This document shows, in pieces, positions 42,590 to 51,945 of a stretch of 64,000 nucleotides of DNA. Each line of letters starts with the position of its first letter. The stretch's first letter is position 1. The stretch covers positions 806,001 to 870,000 of the forward strand of contig NZ_JAQSWB010000001.1 in NCBI RefSeq assembly GCF_029266855.1, read 5' to 3'. Under the pieces are notes generated by a model, which was given only the letters and a program-made list of their open reading frames with translations, did no database searches and had not been told where the DNA came from. The stretch is from Fluviicola sp. Lineage in GTDB: Bacteria; Bacteroidota; Bacteroidia; Flavobacteriales_D; Crocinitomicaceae. Made by a program: the position numbers and the translations under genes.

Positions 42590-43162
42590 TTATTGTGTCC
42601 TGTCTACGTCTGTCGAAATGGTAAATAACATTAAGTCATCATTCACGGGGACGAACTGGTAATTCAGCTGGCTTTTAGATTTCATTCTCATGGTAATGAA
42701 GCCAAGCCCAGCCCCTCCTTTGTCCGAAATCAATCCGTTATTCAGCGTTTCCAGGTAAAATGATTTGACCTCCTCTTCATCCATTGAGTTTAACCTGTCA
42801 AGATAAGACGCCAGTTTTTCTTTTTCAGAAATATCTGTCAGATTTCCAAGCGCAATTCTGTATGCATTTTCATTGAAAGCCACAATTATCAGTGCCTGCT
42901 GTTCGTTTTCCCATTTCTTACCGTGAAGCAGGATGTTCTGTAAACCTTCAATTAATATGGAGAAAACGCGTTTGACCAGGGTTTTCTTATCTCCGGCTGA
43001 AATCATGAAATCTTCCGTGCTAAGCGTGAAGCTATTCACAAGATCCTGATTTAAGGGACCGAAATGAGCAACCTGAACCGAATTGAAATGACTATCCTTA
43101 ACGTCTTGAATCCAAGAGGCCAATATCATTTTGGGTTCTATGTAAAGTGTACCAGGCTGCAT
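42590..43162 (-). CDS. SiaB-family (DUF6272) kinase-like protein
   Basis: 190 residues from ATG 43162 (a TTG is one codon upstream). The layout fits the SiaB/DUF6272 group, a shortened GHKL kinase-like fold: VFSILIEGLQNILLHGKK is the N-box-like helix with an Asn, and ISDKGGAGLGFITMRMKSK the G-box. In Pseudomonas, SiaB phosphorylates the SiaC protein in a pathway linked to cyclic-di-GMP and aggregation. Here a STAS protein at 37418 might be a target, but it is 5 kb away. The next gene on the strand is an HDAC-like hydrolase, 1 nt downstream. Confidence 0.78.
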   Translation of the reverse strand: MQPGTLYIEPKMILASWIQDVKDSHFNSVQVAHFGPLNQDLVNSFTLSTEDFMISAGDKKTLVKRVFSILIEGLQNILLHGKKWENEQQALIIVAFNENAYRIALGNLTDISEKEKLASYLDRLNSMDEEEVKSFYLETLNNGLISDKGGAGLGFITMRMKSKSQLNYQFVPVNDDLMLFTISTDVDRTQ

Positions 43163-43208
43163 CAACTGTTAACAATCAGTAAATATAACAAAGCAAAAAA
43201 GACTTATC

Positions 43209-46200
43209 TCAATCAATGAGCAAATGAACATTTCCTTGCCACATTTTACCATCCGCAGTTATTAATTGGTAGAAATAAACTCCATCTACCAACTTTTCCC
43301 CCGTGATATCAATGCCGCCCCAATCATTTTTATAGTTGTCAGATTCGAACACCACATTGCCCCAACGATTCTGAATAATCACTTTTGAATTTGGCTTTAA
43401 ATTCGTAATGTAAAATTCATCATTCGTGTGATCCCCATTGGCAGTTACGATATTCGGAATTCTGATTTCTCCTAAAATCTGGAATGTCTTTGTTATTGAA
43501 TCAACACAACCGTCAACCGTTTCTATTACAAGTGTCATGCTGTAATCACCTTCGACCATTGAATTATAGCTCACTGAAGATCCTGTTCCAATAAGTCCTT
43601 CTCCTGAGACCGTCCAGCTGTAGCTTTGAAATGGTCCACCCGAACTGGCATCTGTGAAATTAATAGTCTCTCCCGGTGATACAATCGAGCTGGACATCGT
43701 GAAATCCGCATTCGGAGAAGCCATTGAACCAACCGTAATCGGTGAACCGTTTGTGATACACCCGTTAGCATCCGTAACTGTTAATGTATATATTCCCGAA
43801 TTCAGATTAGTCAGATTTAGAGTTGTTAACGGACTTCCGGTCCATGCATACATGAATGGTCCGTTTCCGGAAACCTGAACACCACTAATTGCACCGTTGT
43901 TTCCAACACAGCTCTCGTTGCTTATTGTCACAGCAGTTTGATCAATTGTTGAAGGAGGTACAATTCCAACAAACATCGAAGTTGTAGCTTGACATCCTCC
44001 GTTATCCGTAACGGTCAAGGTGTAATTTCCGGTAGTTAAATTGGAAGCGTTCAGGGAATTCTGAGCAGGTGAACTATTCCAGGAATAAGTATAAGGAGTA
44101 GTTCCACCGGAAACACTCACTCCTGTTATTGAACCTGACCCAACACCGCACATATCATTTGTAATGACGGCATTGTTCGTATTTATAGTAAGGCCTGATG
44201 TACTTGGAACTGTAAATGTTTCCTGAACAGAGCAGTTTTGATCATCGGTAACTGTAATAGTATAATTTCCTGCTGCTAAAGCTCCGATGCTCAATGTGGT
44301 TTCACCATTCGGTGACCAGGAAACTGTTGGATTTATACCCCCTACGATCTGTAATCCGTGAATTGCTCCCGTATTTCCTGTACATCCGGTTGGTGTAATA
44401 ACAAGTAAACCTTGATCCAAACTCAATGGAATCATTGCATTGACAACAAAAGGACCTCCGTTTGCGGTACAACCAAATGCATCTGTTACGACTAAATTGT
44501 AATTGCCGGGAGACAGATTTGTCTGATTTAAAGTCGGACTACCAACACCATTCCACATATAAGTTAATGTCCCTGTTCCACCGCTAGCTGTTAAGCCTGA
44601 AATTGTTCCATCGTTCAGTGCGCAGGTTTCCGCAGTCACCAGAACATTGGAAGAATTCAATACCGGACCTGCGATATTATTCACAGTAAATGGTCCTGCA
44701 TTTGCAATACAGCCCAAGTTATCCGTAACCTGCAAACTATAATTTCCACTTGGAATATTGGAAAGATTCAAAGTATTGTATGCTCCTGAATTCCAGGAAT
44801 AGGTATATGCCATTTGTCCGCCGGAAACAGCTAATCCTGAGATCGCTCCATCCGACTGACTGCAATGTGCATGTGTAATCGAAATTGCAGCCGAATTGAT
44901 AACCGGATTGCTCGAAGCGCCTATCGAAACCGGCCCGAAAGTAGAAGTACAACTTCCGGCGTCGGTAACAACCAAAGTATAATTTCCTGAAGCCAGGTTA
45001 CTTTGATCCAATGTCGGAGAACTCACTCCGTTCCATTGATAAGTTAAACCCGTTCCTGTTGCAGTAATTCCGCTAATCGATCCGTTATTCAAGCCACAAG
45101 TAGTTCCTACTACTGTCATATTGGTGGTATTGATTGCAGGACCGGGAGATAAACCTACATTAAAAGGTCCGGCTACCGCATTACAACCAAAAGCATCAGA
45201 TACTAACAAGCCATAAGATCCGCCCGGGATATTTGTATGATCTAAAGTTGGACTTACAGCCAGGTTCCAATTATACGTCAGGGTTCCGGTTCCACTTGCA
45301 GTAATCCCTGTAATCGATCCGTCGTTTCCTGCACAGGTTTCATTGGTAATTACAACATTTGTGCTATTAATCACCGGGCCGGCAATATCATTCACAGTAA
45401 AAGGACCTGCATTCGCAACACATCCGAGATTATCCGTAACAGTCAGTGTATAATTTCCGGCCGGGATTGCATTTAAGTTCAGCGTTGAATATGCCCCGGC
45501 ATTCCAGGAATAAGTATATGCTGCCTGTCCTCCGGAAACTGTAATCCCTGAAATAGCTCCGTTCGATTGCCCGCAATGAGCATGAGTAATCGCTATCGAG
45601 GCCGAATTAATGACAGGAGCACTCGAAGCACCGATTGCTATTGGTCCGGCAGAAGCAGTACAACCGATATTATCCGTAACAAGTAAGTTGTAATTTCCTG
45701 AAGCAAGATTACTTTGATCCAATGTTGGCGAGCTTACTCCGTTCCATTGATAGGTTAAACCTGCACCTGTTGCAGAAATTCCACTTATACTCCCATTATT
45801 TGCACCACAGGAAGTTCCTGTAACAAGCATGTTGGTCGTATTGATTGTTGGTCCCGGATTTTGTCCTACATTAATTGGTCCGAGAGAAGCCGTACATCCG
45901 TTATTATCGGTTACTACCAAACTATAATTTCCCGAATTCAAACCTGCGATATTCAATGTTGAATAAGCTCCTGAATTCCAGTTATAAGTAAGCCCTGTTC
46001 CCGTTGCTGTAATTCCTGATATCGAACCGCCACCGCCCAGGCAAGAGGCATTCGTCACAAGCATATTGGTTGAATTGATAGCCGGTCCTCCCGATGTTCC
46101 GATAATGTATGGTCCGGAAGTAGCCGTACAACCTACTCCATCAGTGACAGTAACCGTATAGGATCCTGCTGATGCTCCTGACAAATTCATGGAAGGTGTT

Positions 46201-48260
46201 ACCACCCCGTTCCAGGTAATTACAGGTGTTGGTGCTCCGCCGGAAGTTGTTAAGCCTGTTATTGAACCGCCTGAGGAACAGGTTGCATTTGTTACTACAG
46301 CTGTTCCGGAAATAGTTGGTCCGCCAACCGTAACAGTAACCGGAACTCTGAATGTTCCACCCGGACAAAATCCGACATAATAAGTTGTTGTAGTTGTTAA
46401 AACAGGAGTTGTAAAAGTAAGACCCGTTCCAACGGAAACATTTCCCGTATAGCTTGTATACCAGGTAATATTTGCATTTGTTATTGGTGCAGGTAAAGTA
46501 CCCTGAACCGTTACGGAAAGATTTGCAGTATTCCCGGTACAAATAGTTGCATTGTTTGGGATTAAGTTATAATACGTTTGAGGTAAAGATGAAGAACCTG
46601 CCGCCCCAACAGTAGCTCCGTTTGGAGGGAAACTCGCAACTATGTTCGTTGTGCCGACAGCAGTAACAATCCCATTAGCTCCGCCAGTAACCGTTTGAAT
46701 TGGTGTTCCCGAAGTAAAAGCAATCATACCACCGCCACCGCCACCGCCCGGACCATCAACTTCAACTCCTGAAGCAACTCCACCAAAGGCAAGCGCGTTA
46801 TTTCCTCCTGTTCCGCCATTTGCATTTAATGTGATTGTATTGGGTAGAGCTGTTCCATTCGAAATGATAATCGCACCGCCACCGCCAGCACCACCAGCAC
46901 CATCAACACCCAATTTTGTATTAGAAAAAGCTCCTGGTGTGGGTGTATTGGTCGGATTTGAATTCTGTCCGTTTGCTCCATTAGCTTCTATTATTCCTGT
47001 TCCAGTAATGCTTCCATATGATTGAATGAAAACAATTCCTCCACCAGTTCCACCACTTCCGCCTTGATTTTGATCCATTTCACCGGCGCCGCCGCCGCCG
47101 CCCATAAAAACACGCGTTGCATCGTAGGTCAATGGGTGACCTCCAAGACCTCCTTCTGTTCTTCTGCTATCTCCAGACCAAGCGGCATTATTTGGTCCAA
47201 CTGTTGCTTCATTCTGATCACTTTGTGCACCGGAATATCCTCCGCGCCCTCCTCCAGAGCTGGGTGTAGTAGCCATTCCTGCAGTTTCCAAATTCCAAAA
47301 TGCTGCATAACCAGCGGTAGCAACACCTTTTCCATTATACATTCCAGTTCCAATATTGGAACCTCCTCCTCCTCCGGCATTTTTGTAGTTTGCACCGCCA
47401 CCACCGTTAGCAGCAGCTCCTAGTCCATATCTTGAATAAAGTACAGTATATTCATTAGCTGCCGAACCTCCGATTCCTTCTCCTTTCTCAGCTCCTTCAT
47501 TTGCTGTAGAATATCCTGGCTTCCCTTTTTGGGTAGCCGAACCTGCAGGACCTCCAGTTGTATTATCTGTAATCCCACCTCTAAATCCATATCCGGTAGC
47601 AATAATCTTTGAGTTTGTTCCAAAATTCAATGTGCCATTTACTTCCAAAGCTACAATCCCCCCAGTAACACCATTCCATCCGCCGGCCACTACAGCTGAT
47701 CCATTCCAAAATCCTGGAACTACTGTTGTATTCGCATTCAGAGTCAAATTTCCGAATCTGGGTACACGAACAACTTGTACATGACCAGCTGCCGTATAGG
47801 AATTCTTTAAAGCACATCGTACAATGATAGATGTGCCATTGGGAACCGAAAGCACTTCCGCATATTCATATTTTCCAGCATTGTTATAATTGGTGACTCC
47901 TCCCCAATCAGGACGATAATTATCCATATTTCCTAAATCGCCCATTGCAGAATTAGAAAGTGTATAATTTCCAGGCCAAAAAATTGGATCAGTTCTAATA
48001 TCCATCGTAGCGCCTTGCATTTGAATAATTAAAATCAAATCACCTGGAGCTAAAGCCATAGTAAGGTTCACACCATTAGTCAGGACACTGGAAGCTACCG
48101 GAATAGTAGTAGCACTTGCAGTAATATCTGCCGTAACATTAGTATAAGCGTTAAGAACTGTTCCTGCTGCGGTGACCGTATAATTTCCGTTTTTGGCCTG
48201 CTGACTAAATGTAAGAGTACAAACAAATAGTAGTAATGTGGAGAGAAGTGTAGACCTCAT
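43209..48260 (-). CDS. T9SS type B surface protein with 11 SprB-like repeats
   Basis: 1683 residues. Signal peptide ends LTFSQQ (about 20). Residues 190-560 are a glycine-rich beta-helix-like region with many GGGGGA runs. From about 650 to 1495 lie eleven repeats of about 75-80 residues, each with a Cys (ATCSSGGS, TSCGANNG, AHCGQSNG, ETCAGNDG and so on), a SGNYxLxVTDNxGC strand and an ITGxxxSG turn, as in SprB of Flavobacterium. A PKD-like domain follows (about 1510-1580), then a gliding-type type B sorting domain (VIIQNRWGNVVFESDNY, GVYFYQLITADG). It should be a long surface adhesin exported by T9SS and perhaps moved by the gliding machinery. Repeats 3-5 and 6-8 are a duplicated block. Confidence 0.88.
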   Translation of the reverse strand: MRSTLLSTLLLFVCTLTFSQQAKNGNYTVTAAGTVLNAYTNVTADITASATTIPVASSVLTNGVNLTMALAPGDLILIIQMQGATMDIRTDPIFWPGNYTLSNSAMGDLGNMDNYRPDWGGVTNYNNAGKYEYAEVLSVPNGTSIIVRCALKNSYTAAGHVQVVRVPRFGNLTLNANTTVVPGFWNGSAVVAGGWNGVTGGIVALEVNGTLNFGTNSKIIATGYGFRGGITDNTTGGPAGSATQKGKPGYSTANEGAEKGEGIGGSAANEYTVLYSRYGLGAAANGGGGANYKNAGGGGGSNIGTGMYNGKGVATAGYAAFWNLETAGMATTPSSGGGRGGYSGAQSDQNEATVGPNNAAWSGDSRRTEGGLGGHPLTYDATRVFMGGGGGAGEMDQNQGGSGGTGGGIVFIQSYGSITGTGIIEANGANGQNSNPTNTPTPGAFSNTKLGVDGAGGAGGGGAIIISNGTALPNTITLNANGGTGGNNALAFGGVASGVEVDGPGGGGGGGMIAFTSGTPIQTVTGGANGIVTAVGTTNIVASFPPNGATVGAAGSSSLPQTYYNLIPNNATICTGNTANLSVTVQGTLPAPITNANITWYTSYTGNVSVGTGLTFTTPVLTTTTTYYVGFCPGGTFRVPVTVTVGGPTISGTAVVTNATCSSGGSITGLTTSGGAPTPVITWNGVVTPSMNLSGASAGSYTVTVTDGVGCTATSGPYIIGTSGGPAINSTNMLVTNASCLGGGGSISGITATGTGLTYNWNSGAYSTLNIAGLNSGNYSLVVTDNNGCTASLGPINVGQNPGPTINTTNMLVTGTSCGANNGSISGISATGAGLTYQWNGVSSPTLDQSNLASGNYNLLVTDNIGCTASAGPIAIGASSAPVINSASIAITHAHCGQSNGAISGITVSGGQAAYTYSWNAGAYSTLNLNAIPAGNYTLTVTDNLGCVANAGPFTVNDIAGPVINSTNVVITNETCAGNDGSITGITASGTGTLTYNWNLAVSPTLDHTNIPGGSYGLLVSDAFGCNAVAGPFNVGLSPGPAINTTNMTVVGTTCGLNNGSISGITATGTGLTYQWNGVSSPTLDQSNLASGNYTLVVTDAGSCTSTFGPVSIGASSNPVINSAAISITHAHCSQSDGAISGLAVSGGQMAYTYSWNSGAYNTLNLSNIPSGNYSLQVTDNLGCIANAGPFTVNNIAGPVLNSSNVLVTAETCALNDGTISGLTASGGTGTLTYMWNGVGSPTLNQTNLSPGNYNLVVTDAFGCTANGGPFVVNAMIPLSLDQGLLVITPTGCTGNTGAIHGLQIVGGINPTVSWSPNGETTLSIGALAAGNYTITVTDDQNCSVQETFTVPSTSGLTINTNNAVITNDMCGVGSGSITGVSVSGGTTPYTYSWNSSPAQNSLNASNLTTGNYTLTVTDNGGCQATTSMFVGIVPPSTIDQTAVTISNESCVGNNGAISGVQVSGNGPFMYAWTGSPLTTLNLTNLNSGIYTLTVTDANGCITNGSPITVGSMASPNADFTMSSSIVSPGETINFTDASSGGPFQSYSWTVSGEGLIGTGSSVSYNSMVEGDYSMTLVIETVDGCVDSITKTFQILGEIRIPNIVTANGDHTNDEFYITNLKPNSKVIIQNRWGNVVFESDNYKNDWGGIDITGEKLVDGVYFYQLITADGKMWQGNVHLLID
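44400..45850 (-). repeat. Duplicated three-repeat block inside the SprB-like gene
   Basis: On the minus strand, repeats with cores TSCGANNG / AHCGQSNG / ETCAGNDG recur in the same order as TTCGLNNG / AHCSQSDG / ETCALNDG, offset by about 711 bp (237 codons). Similarity is far higher between partners than between neighbours, showing a block duplication of about 700 bp. Block edges are estimated by eye. Confidence 0.7.
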
Positions 48261-48326
48261 GCTATAAATTGGATAAAACTAGTTCACTAAAGAGACGCCA
48301 AATTATACAAAAGGTTGTAATTTTTG

Positions 48327-48809
48327 TTATATTTTTCTCGATATTTCTTTCATTATCAAACTTACAGCAGGACAGACTTCCATATTCTTTCTTGTCAGAT
48401 CCAAGATCTGGTACATGTTCTTTCTGTCAGTATGCGGATATTCCCTGCAAGCTAGGGGTCTGTCCTCGTAAACCGAGCAGTAATTATCTTCACCAAGAAA
48501 AGGACATGGGGCTGTCCGGAGAACATAATCCTGGTCTTCGTCCATTTTCAAATACGTGTCAATGAATTTACTTTCCGTGAGTCGCAAGCGTTTTGATAAA
48601 CGTTTGATATCCACGTCTCTGAAAATCGGGCTGGTGGTTTTACAGCAATTTGCGCACGCCAAACAATCGATTTTACGAAAGGTTTCGTTATGCAACTGAT
48701 GGAATTGTTCATCCAAGTTTCGATTGTTAGCCTTTTTGGCTTTTTTAATCCACTTAACAAAAAATTCCTTCTCGGCCTTTCCGTAATCAATTAGCTCTTT
48801 CAAATTCAT
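48327..48809 (-). CDS. YkgJ-family cysteine cluster protein
   Basis: 160 residues. The cluster DCLACANCCKTTSP (about 48-62), APCPFLGEDNYCSVYEDRPL (about 100-120, with Cys) and a further Cys near MEVCPAV match the YkgJ pattern, which is thought to bind zinc or iron-sulfur. TAATTTTG (48814-48821, minus strand) ends 4 nt before the ATG, which predicts a leaderless transcript. Downstream, 66 bp separate it from the SprB-like gene on the same strand. Function unknown; Cys ligands are seen directly. Confidence 0.82.
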   Translation of the reverse strand: MNLKELIDYGKAEKEFFVKWIKKAKKANNRNLDEQFHQLHNETFRKIDCLACANCCKTTSPIFRDVDIKRLSKRLRLTESKFIDTYLKMDEDQDYVLRTAPCPFLGEDNYCSVYEDRPLACREYPHTDRKNMYQILDLTRKNMEVCPAVSLIMKEISRKI

Positions 48810-48874
48810 CTTACAAAATTAACAGAAACAGATGCTGAATTTTAAAGTATTGCTTAATTTAGTCCAAGATACTT

Positions 48875-50368
48875 ATGGAAAATTTTGATTTAATCGTTAT
48901 AGGTGGTGGACCGGCTGGTTATGCAGCAGCAATGCGCGGGATCGATTATGGAAAACGTGTTTGCTTAATTGAAAAAGACCGGGTTGGCGGTGCCGGAGTT
49001 TATAACGGCGCCCTGTCATCAAAAACATTGTGGGAGATCTCCCAGAAAATCGCATCTGTAAATGATACTATTGGCGGAAAAGGACGAGAAAAATTTTACC
49101 TTTCCTGGCAGGATGTCGACGCTACTGTTGACGAAGCCGTTTTCGAACGTAAATTCCAATATTCTTGCCACTTAAAGCTTCTGCAGGCGGAGACAATGAA
49201 TAAATTGCTCAGCTATGAACGTGGAACCGCCAGCTTCATTTCTCCACACGAGGTCGAAATCGTTCAGAATGATGGAGATCGCAAAGTGGTCTACGGAGAA
49301 AATATCATCATTGCCAGTGGAAGCAGACCACGGAAAATGAAAGATGTTAAAGTGGACGAACAAACCATTTTCACCAGTGATGGGATCGAAAACCTGAAGG
49401 ATTATCCCAAAAGCCTCGTGATTGTAGGAGCCGGTGTAATCGGTTGTGAATATGCAACGATCTTCTCAAATTTTGGAAAAACAAAAGTATACCTGATCGA
49501 CCGTGCTGATCGGATCCTTCCGTTTGAAGATACCGACATCACGGATATTGTCAGTCAGAACCTGGAAGAAAAAGGGGTTACAATTCACCATAATGCACAA
49601 CTTGAAAGACTGGAAAACCTGGGTAACGAGGTCGAATATGAATTAAGTTATCCGGACGGCACCCGCGAAGTGATTCGTGTTGAAAAAGCTCTTCTTTCTA
49701 TTGGACGTGTACCCAATATTGAAAGCTTAAAAATGGAGAATGCCGGTGTTCTAATGTCTAAGCGCGGACAACATATCGGTGATGATGATACGGTAACGAA
49801 TGTTCCGCATATTTACGCTGTCGGAGATGTTTCCGGGAGAATTGCATTGGTAAACATGGGTGAAATTGAGGCTCGCCATGCGGTTGAAAGAGCTTTTGGA
49901 ACGATCCGCGAACGCTTGAGCTACGATAATGTCTGTACGATTATGTTTCTTCAACCCGAAGTTGCTGCAGTCGGAATTAACGAAATGCAATGTCTTGAAA
50001 AGAATATTCCGGTAAAAGTGGTCAAAATCGATTATTCTGTAATCGCCAGAGCAATTGCTATGAGAAAGACCGAAGGTTTTTTCAAGATCATCGTTACGAA
50101 CGATAGTGATATGAAGGTTCTCGGAATGCGTGCTGTCGGTGAACATGCTTCTACAGCTATTCAAACCATCGGTTTAATCATGAAACTGGGACTTCCCATT
50201 CACGTGATTGCGGAATTAGTTCATCCCCATCCTTCTATTGCGGAAGGAATCCAGGAATGTGTAAGGATGCTTTTAAACCGATCCCTGTTTAAGTCTTCGG
50301 TATTTAAAGATAAACTAGCTTGTTACTCTTTGGTCGACGGTGTGAAAACTCCGCTGGAGCGATTATAA
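48875..50368 (+). CDS. Dihydrolipoyl dehydrogenase-like flavoprotein lacking the redox disulfide
   Basis: 497 residues of the class I pyridine-nucleotide disulfide oxidoreductase fold. FAD motif DLIVIGGGPAGYAAAMRG, NAD(P) motif LVIVGAGVIGCEYATIFSNF, the second FAD block PHIYAVGDVSGRIALVNMGE, and the C-terminal HPHPSIAEGI His-Glu dyad are all present. However, the canonical GGTCLNVGCIPSK reads GGAGVYNGALSSK, so both redox Cys are replaced (Gly41 and Ala46). It therefore cannot work as a lipoamide dehydrogenase; a transhydrogenase-like or quinone-dependent role is possible. No E2 or lipoyl genes lie nearby. Frame and length are intact, so it is not a pseudogene. Confidence 0.85.
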   Translation: MENFDLIVIGGGPAGYAAAMRGIDYGKRVCLIEKDRVGGAGVYNGALSSKTLWEISQKIASVNDTIGGKGREKFYLSWQDVDATVDEAVFERKFQYSCHLKLLQAETMNKLLSYERGTASFISPHEVEIVQNDGDRKVVYGENIIIASGSRPRKMKDVKVDEQTIFTSDGIENLKDYPKSLVIVGAGVIGCEYATIFSNFGKTKVYLIDRADRILPFEDTDITDIVSQNLEEKGVTIHHNAQLERLENLGNEVEYELSYPDGTREVIRVEKALLSIGRVPNIESLKMENAGVLMSKRGQHIGDDDTVTNVPHIYAVGDVSGRIALVNMGEIEARHAVERAFGTIRERLSYDNVCTIMFLQPEVAAVGINEMQCLEKNIPVKVVKIDYSVIARAIAMRKTEGFFKIIVTNDSDMKVLGMRAVGEHASTAIQTIGLIMKLGLPIHVIAELVHPHPSIAEGIQECVRMLLNRSLFKSSVFKDKLACYSLVDGVKTPLERL

Positions 50369-50386
50369 AAGGTTATATCGATCAGC

Positions 50387-51265
50387 CTACTTTCCTTTCA
50401 ACTCCATTGCCTTTAATGTATTGATCATCAAAGATGCAATTGTCATTGGTCCTACTCCACCCGGAACCGGGGTAATCGCAGAAGTTTTAGGCGCAACTTC
50501 TTTAAAGTCCACATCACCTGCCAGTCTCCATCCTCTTTCTCTTGTTGCGTCTTCAATACGGGTTGTTCCCACGTCGATCACCACCGCACCTTCTTTAACC
50601 ATATCGGCTGTGATGAATCCCGGAATACCAACTGCGGCAACCAAAATATCAGCCTGAGAACAGATTTCTTTAATATTTTCAGATTTTGAATGCACGAGTG
50701 TCACCGTACAGTTTCCAGGATCCGTATTCTTCCCCAAAAGCAAACTCAAAGGGGTCCCCACGATATTGCTTCTTCCAACAACCACACAGTTTTTCCCCGC
50801 AGTTTTAATCTTGTAACGACGCATTAATTCAACGATCCCCGCTGGTGTTGCGGGAACAAATCCGGGGATATTCAACATCATATTTCCAACATTGATCGGA
50901 TGGAAACCATCCACATCTTTCTTCGGATCAATTGTCAAAGTCACTTTCATTTCATCAATATGAGCCGGAAGCGGCAACTGAACAATAAATCCGTCAATAC
51001 TTTTATCTTCATTCAATGCAATCACCTTATTCAGAAGTACTTCCTCCGAAACCGAATCATCATAACGGATCAATGTACTTTCAAAACCGATCTCCTCACA
51101 GGATTTCAATTTATTGTTCACGTAAGTAACCGAACCACCGTCATTTCCAACTAAAATAGCAGCTAAATGAGGGATTTTCCGACCTGCAGCTTTACGCTCT
51201 TTCACTTGAATTGCCAATTCTTTCCTGATTATTTCAGCTGTTTCTTTCCCGTTAAGTATCTGCAT
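50387..51265 (-). CDS. folD: Methylene-tetrahydrofolate dehydrogenase/cyclohydrolase
   Basis: One-carbon metabolism: interconverts methylene-, methenyl- and formyl-THF with NADP. 292 residues from MQILNGKE at 51265; the earlier start at 51334 adds 23 atypical residues. Motifs: [17 protein letters not shown] (catalytic Lys), [44 protein letters not shown] and [15 protein letters not shown]. It converges on the flavoprotein gene with 18 bp between stops. TATATTTG at 51282-51289 is a -7 candidate. Confidence 0.95.
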   Translation of the reverse strand: MQILNGKETAEIIRKELAIQVKERKAAGRKIPHLAAILVGNDGGSVTYVNNKLKSCEEIGFESTLIRYDDSVSEEVLLNKVIALNEDKSIDGFIVQLPLPAHIDEMKVTLTIDPKKDVDGFHPINVGNMMLNIPGFVPATPAGIVELMRRYKIKTAGKNCVVVGRSNIVGTPLSLLLGKNTDPGNCTVTLVHSKSENIKEICSQADILVAAVGIPGFITADMVKEGAVVIDVGTTRIEDATRERGWRLAGDVDFKEVAPKTSAITPVPGGVGPMTIASLMINTLKAMELKGK

Positions 51266-51281
51266 GTCGTGATTTTTTGTG

Positions 51282-51289
51282 CAAATATA
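51282..51289 (-). promoter_or_regulatory. Candidate -7 element of folD
   Basis: Minus-strand TATATTTG matches TAnnTTTG and lies 16 nt before ATG 51265, supporting this start. No TTG at the expected spacing. Confidence 0.4.
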
Positions 51290-51499
51290 AGGCTTACATC
51301 GATTTAGCAGCATGATTAATGCGATTGAAAACAAATTGATTTGTGAAATTTTATAAACATTAATTGATTTAGCAATTAAATAATAACATAAAACTCCATT
51401 TTACTCAATGAAAGCAAGGGTTTAATCAAATACCAATTTATGAATCCAACCATTTAACCCTTGCGGCGTCTTAATTATGAAACGACAAAACAAAATGTC

Positions 51500-51886
51500 A
51501 TGGAAAACAAACTCACTAAGAAACGCTTTATTCAGACCTCTGCAATTCAGCAAATTAATGAAGCTACGATTGTTTTGAGGCATTTTATTGAACTGAGTGC
51601 AAAATTGCTGCCTTTTTTCAATGAATTATCTAAAAAGAACACACTACTGCCACAAGAGCAAAGTGATCGGAATAAGATTATTGAAGTTTACAAAAGCTAT
51701 AGTTTCGACACAAGCACTTCTGAAATATTAATGGAATCAGACATTTTGGAAATCATTCAACAAACTTTCCGGGCAATAGAAAAACGCTCACCTGGCAAAG
51801 AATCTGATTCCGATAAATTAATGGCCATATTCCAAAACAAGCATCATCAACTCGTGCTTAACTGGAAACAAACCGACATTAATTAA
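51500..51886 (+). CDS. Small helical hypothetical protein
   Basis: 128 residues from ATG 51500 (MENKLTKKRFIQ); an earlier GTG/TTG-type start at 51461 would add 13 residues. Rich in Lys, Glu, Ile and Gln, predicted nearly all helical (ATIVLRHFIELSAKLLPFF, ESDILEIIQQTFRAIEKR). No signal peptide or membrane helix. No family recognised. It stands alone between folD and a secreted protein on the other strand. The codon use looks coding, but evidence for expression is weak. Confidence 0.5.
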   Translation: MENKLTKKRFIQTSAIQQINEATIVLRHFIELSAKLLPFFNELSKKNTLLPQEQSDRNKIIEVYKSYSFDTSTSEILMESDILEIIQQTFRAIEKRSPGKESDSDKLMAIFQNKHHQLVLNWKQTDIN

Positions 51887-51945
51887 CTGATCAATTATAA
51901 ATGATTTAACTATGAAAAGGAATTCCTTCCTTGATAATTAATCAT

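Noticed and set aside
47022-47423. 133-codon plus-strand frame opposite the SprB-like gene
   Set aside because: Rich in Ser/Thr runs caused by the glycine-rich coding strand on the other side; no start signal.
51360-51379. Inverted repeat TTAATTG / CAATTAA between folD and the small helical gene
   Set aside because: Seven-bp A/T arms are expected by chance in such sequence and no further signal is present.
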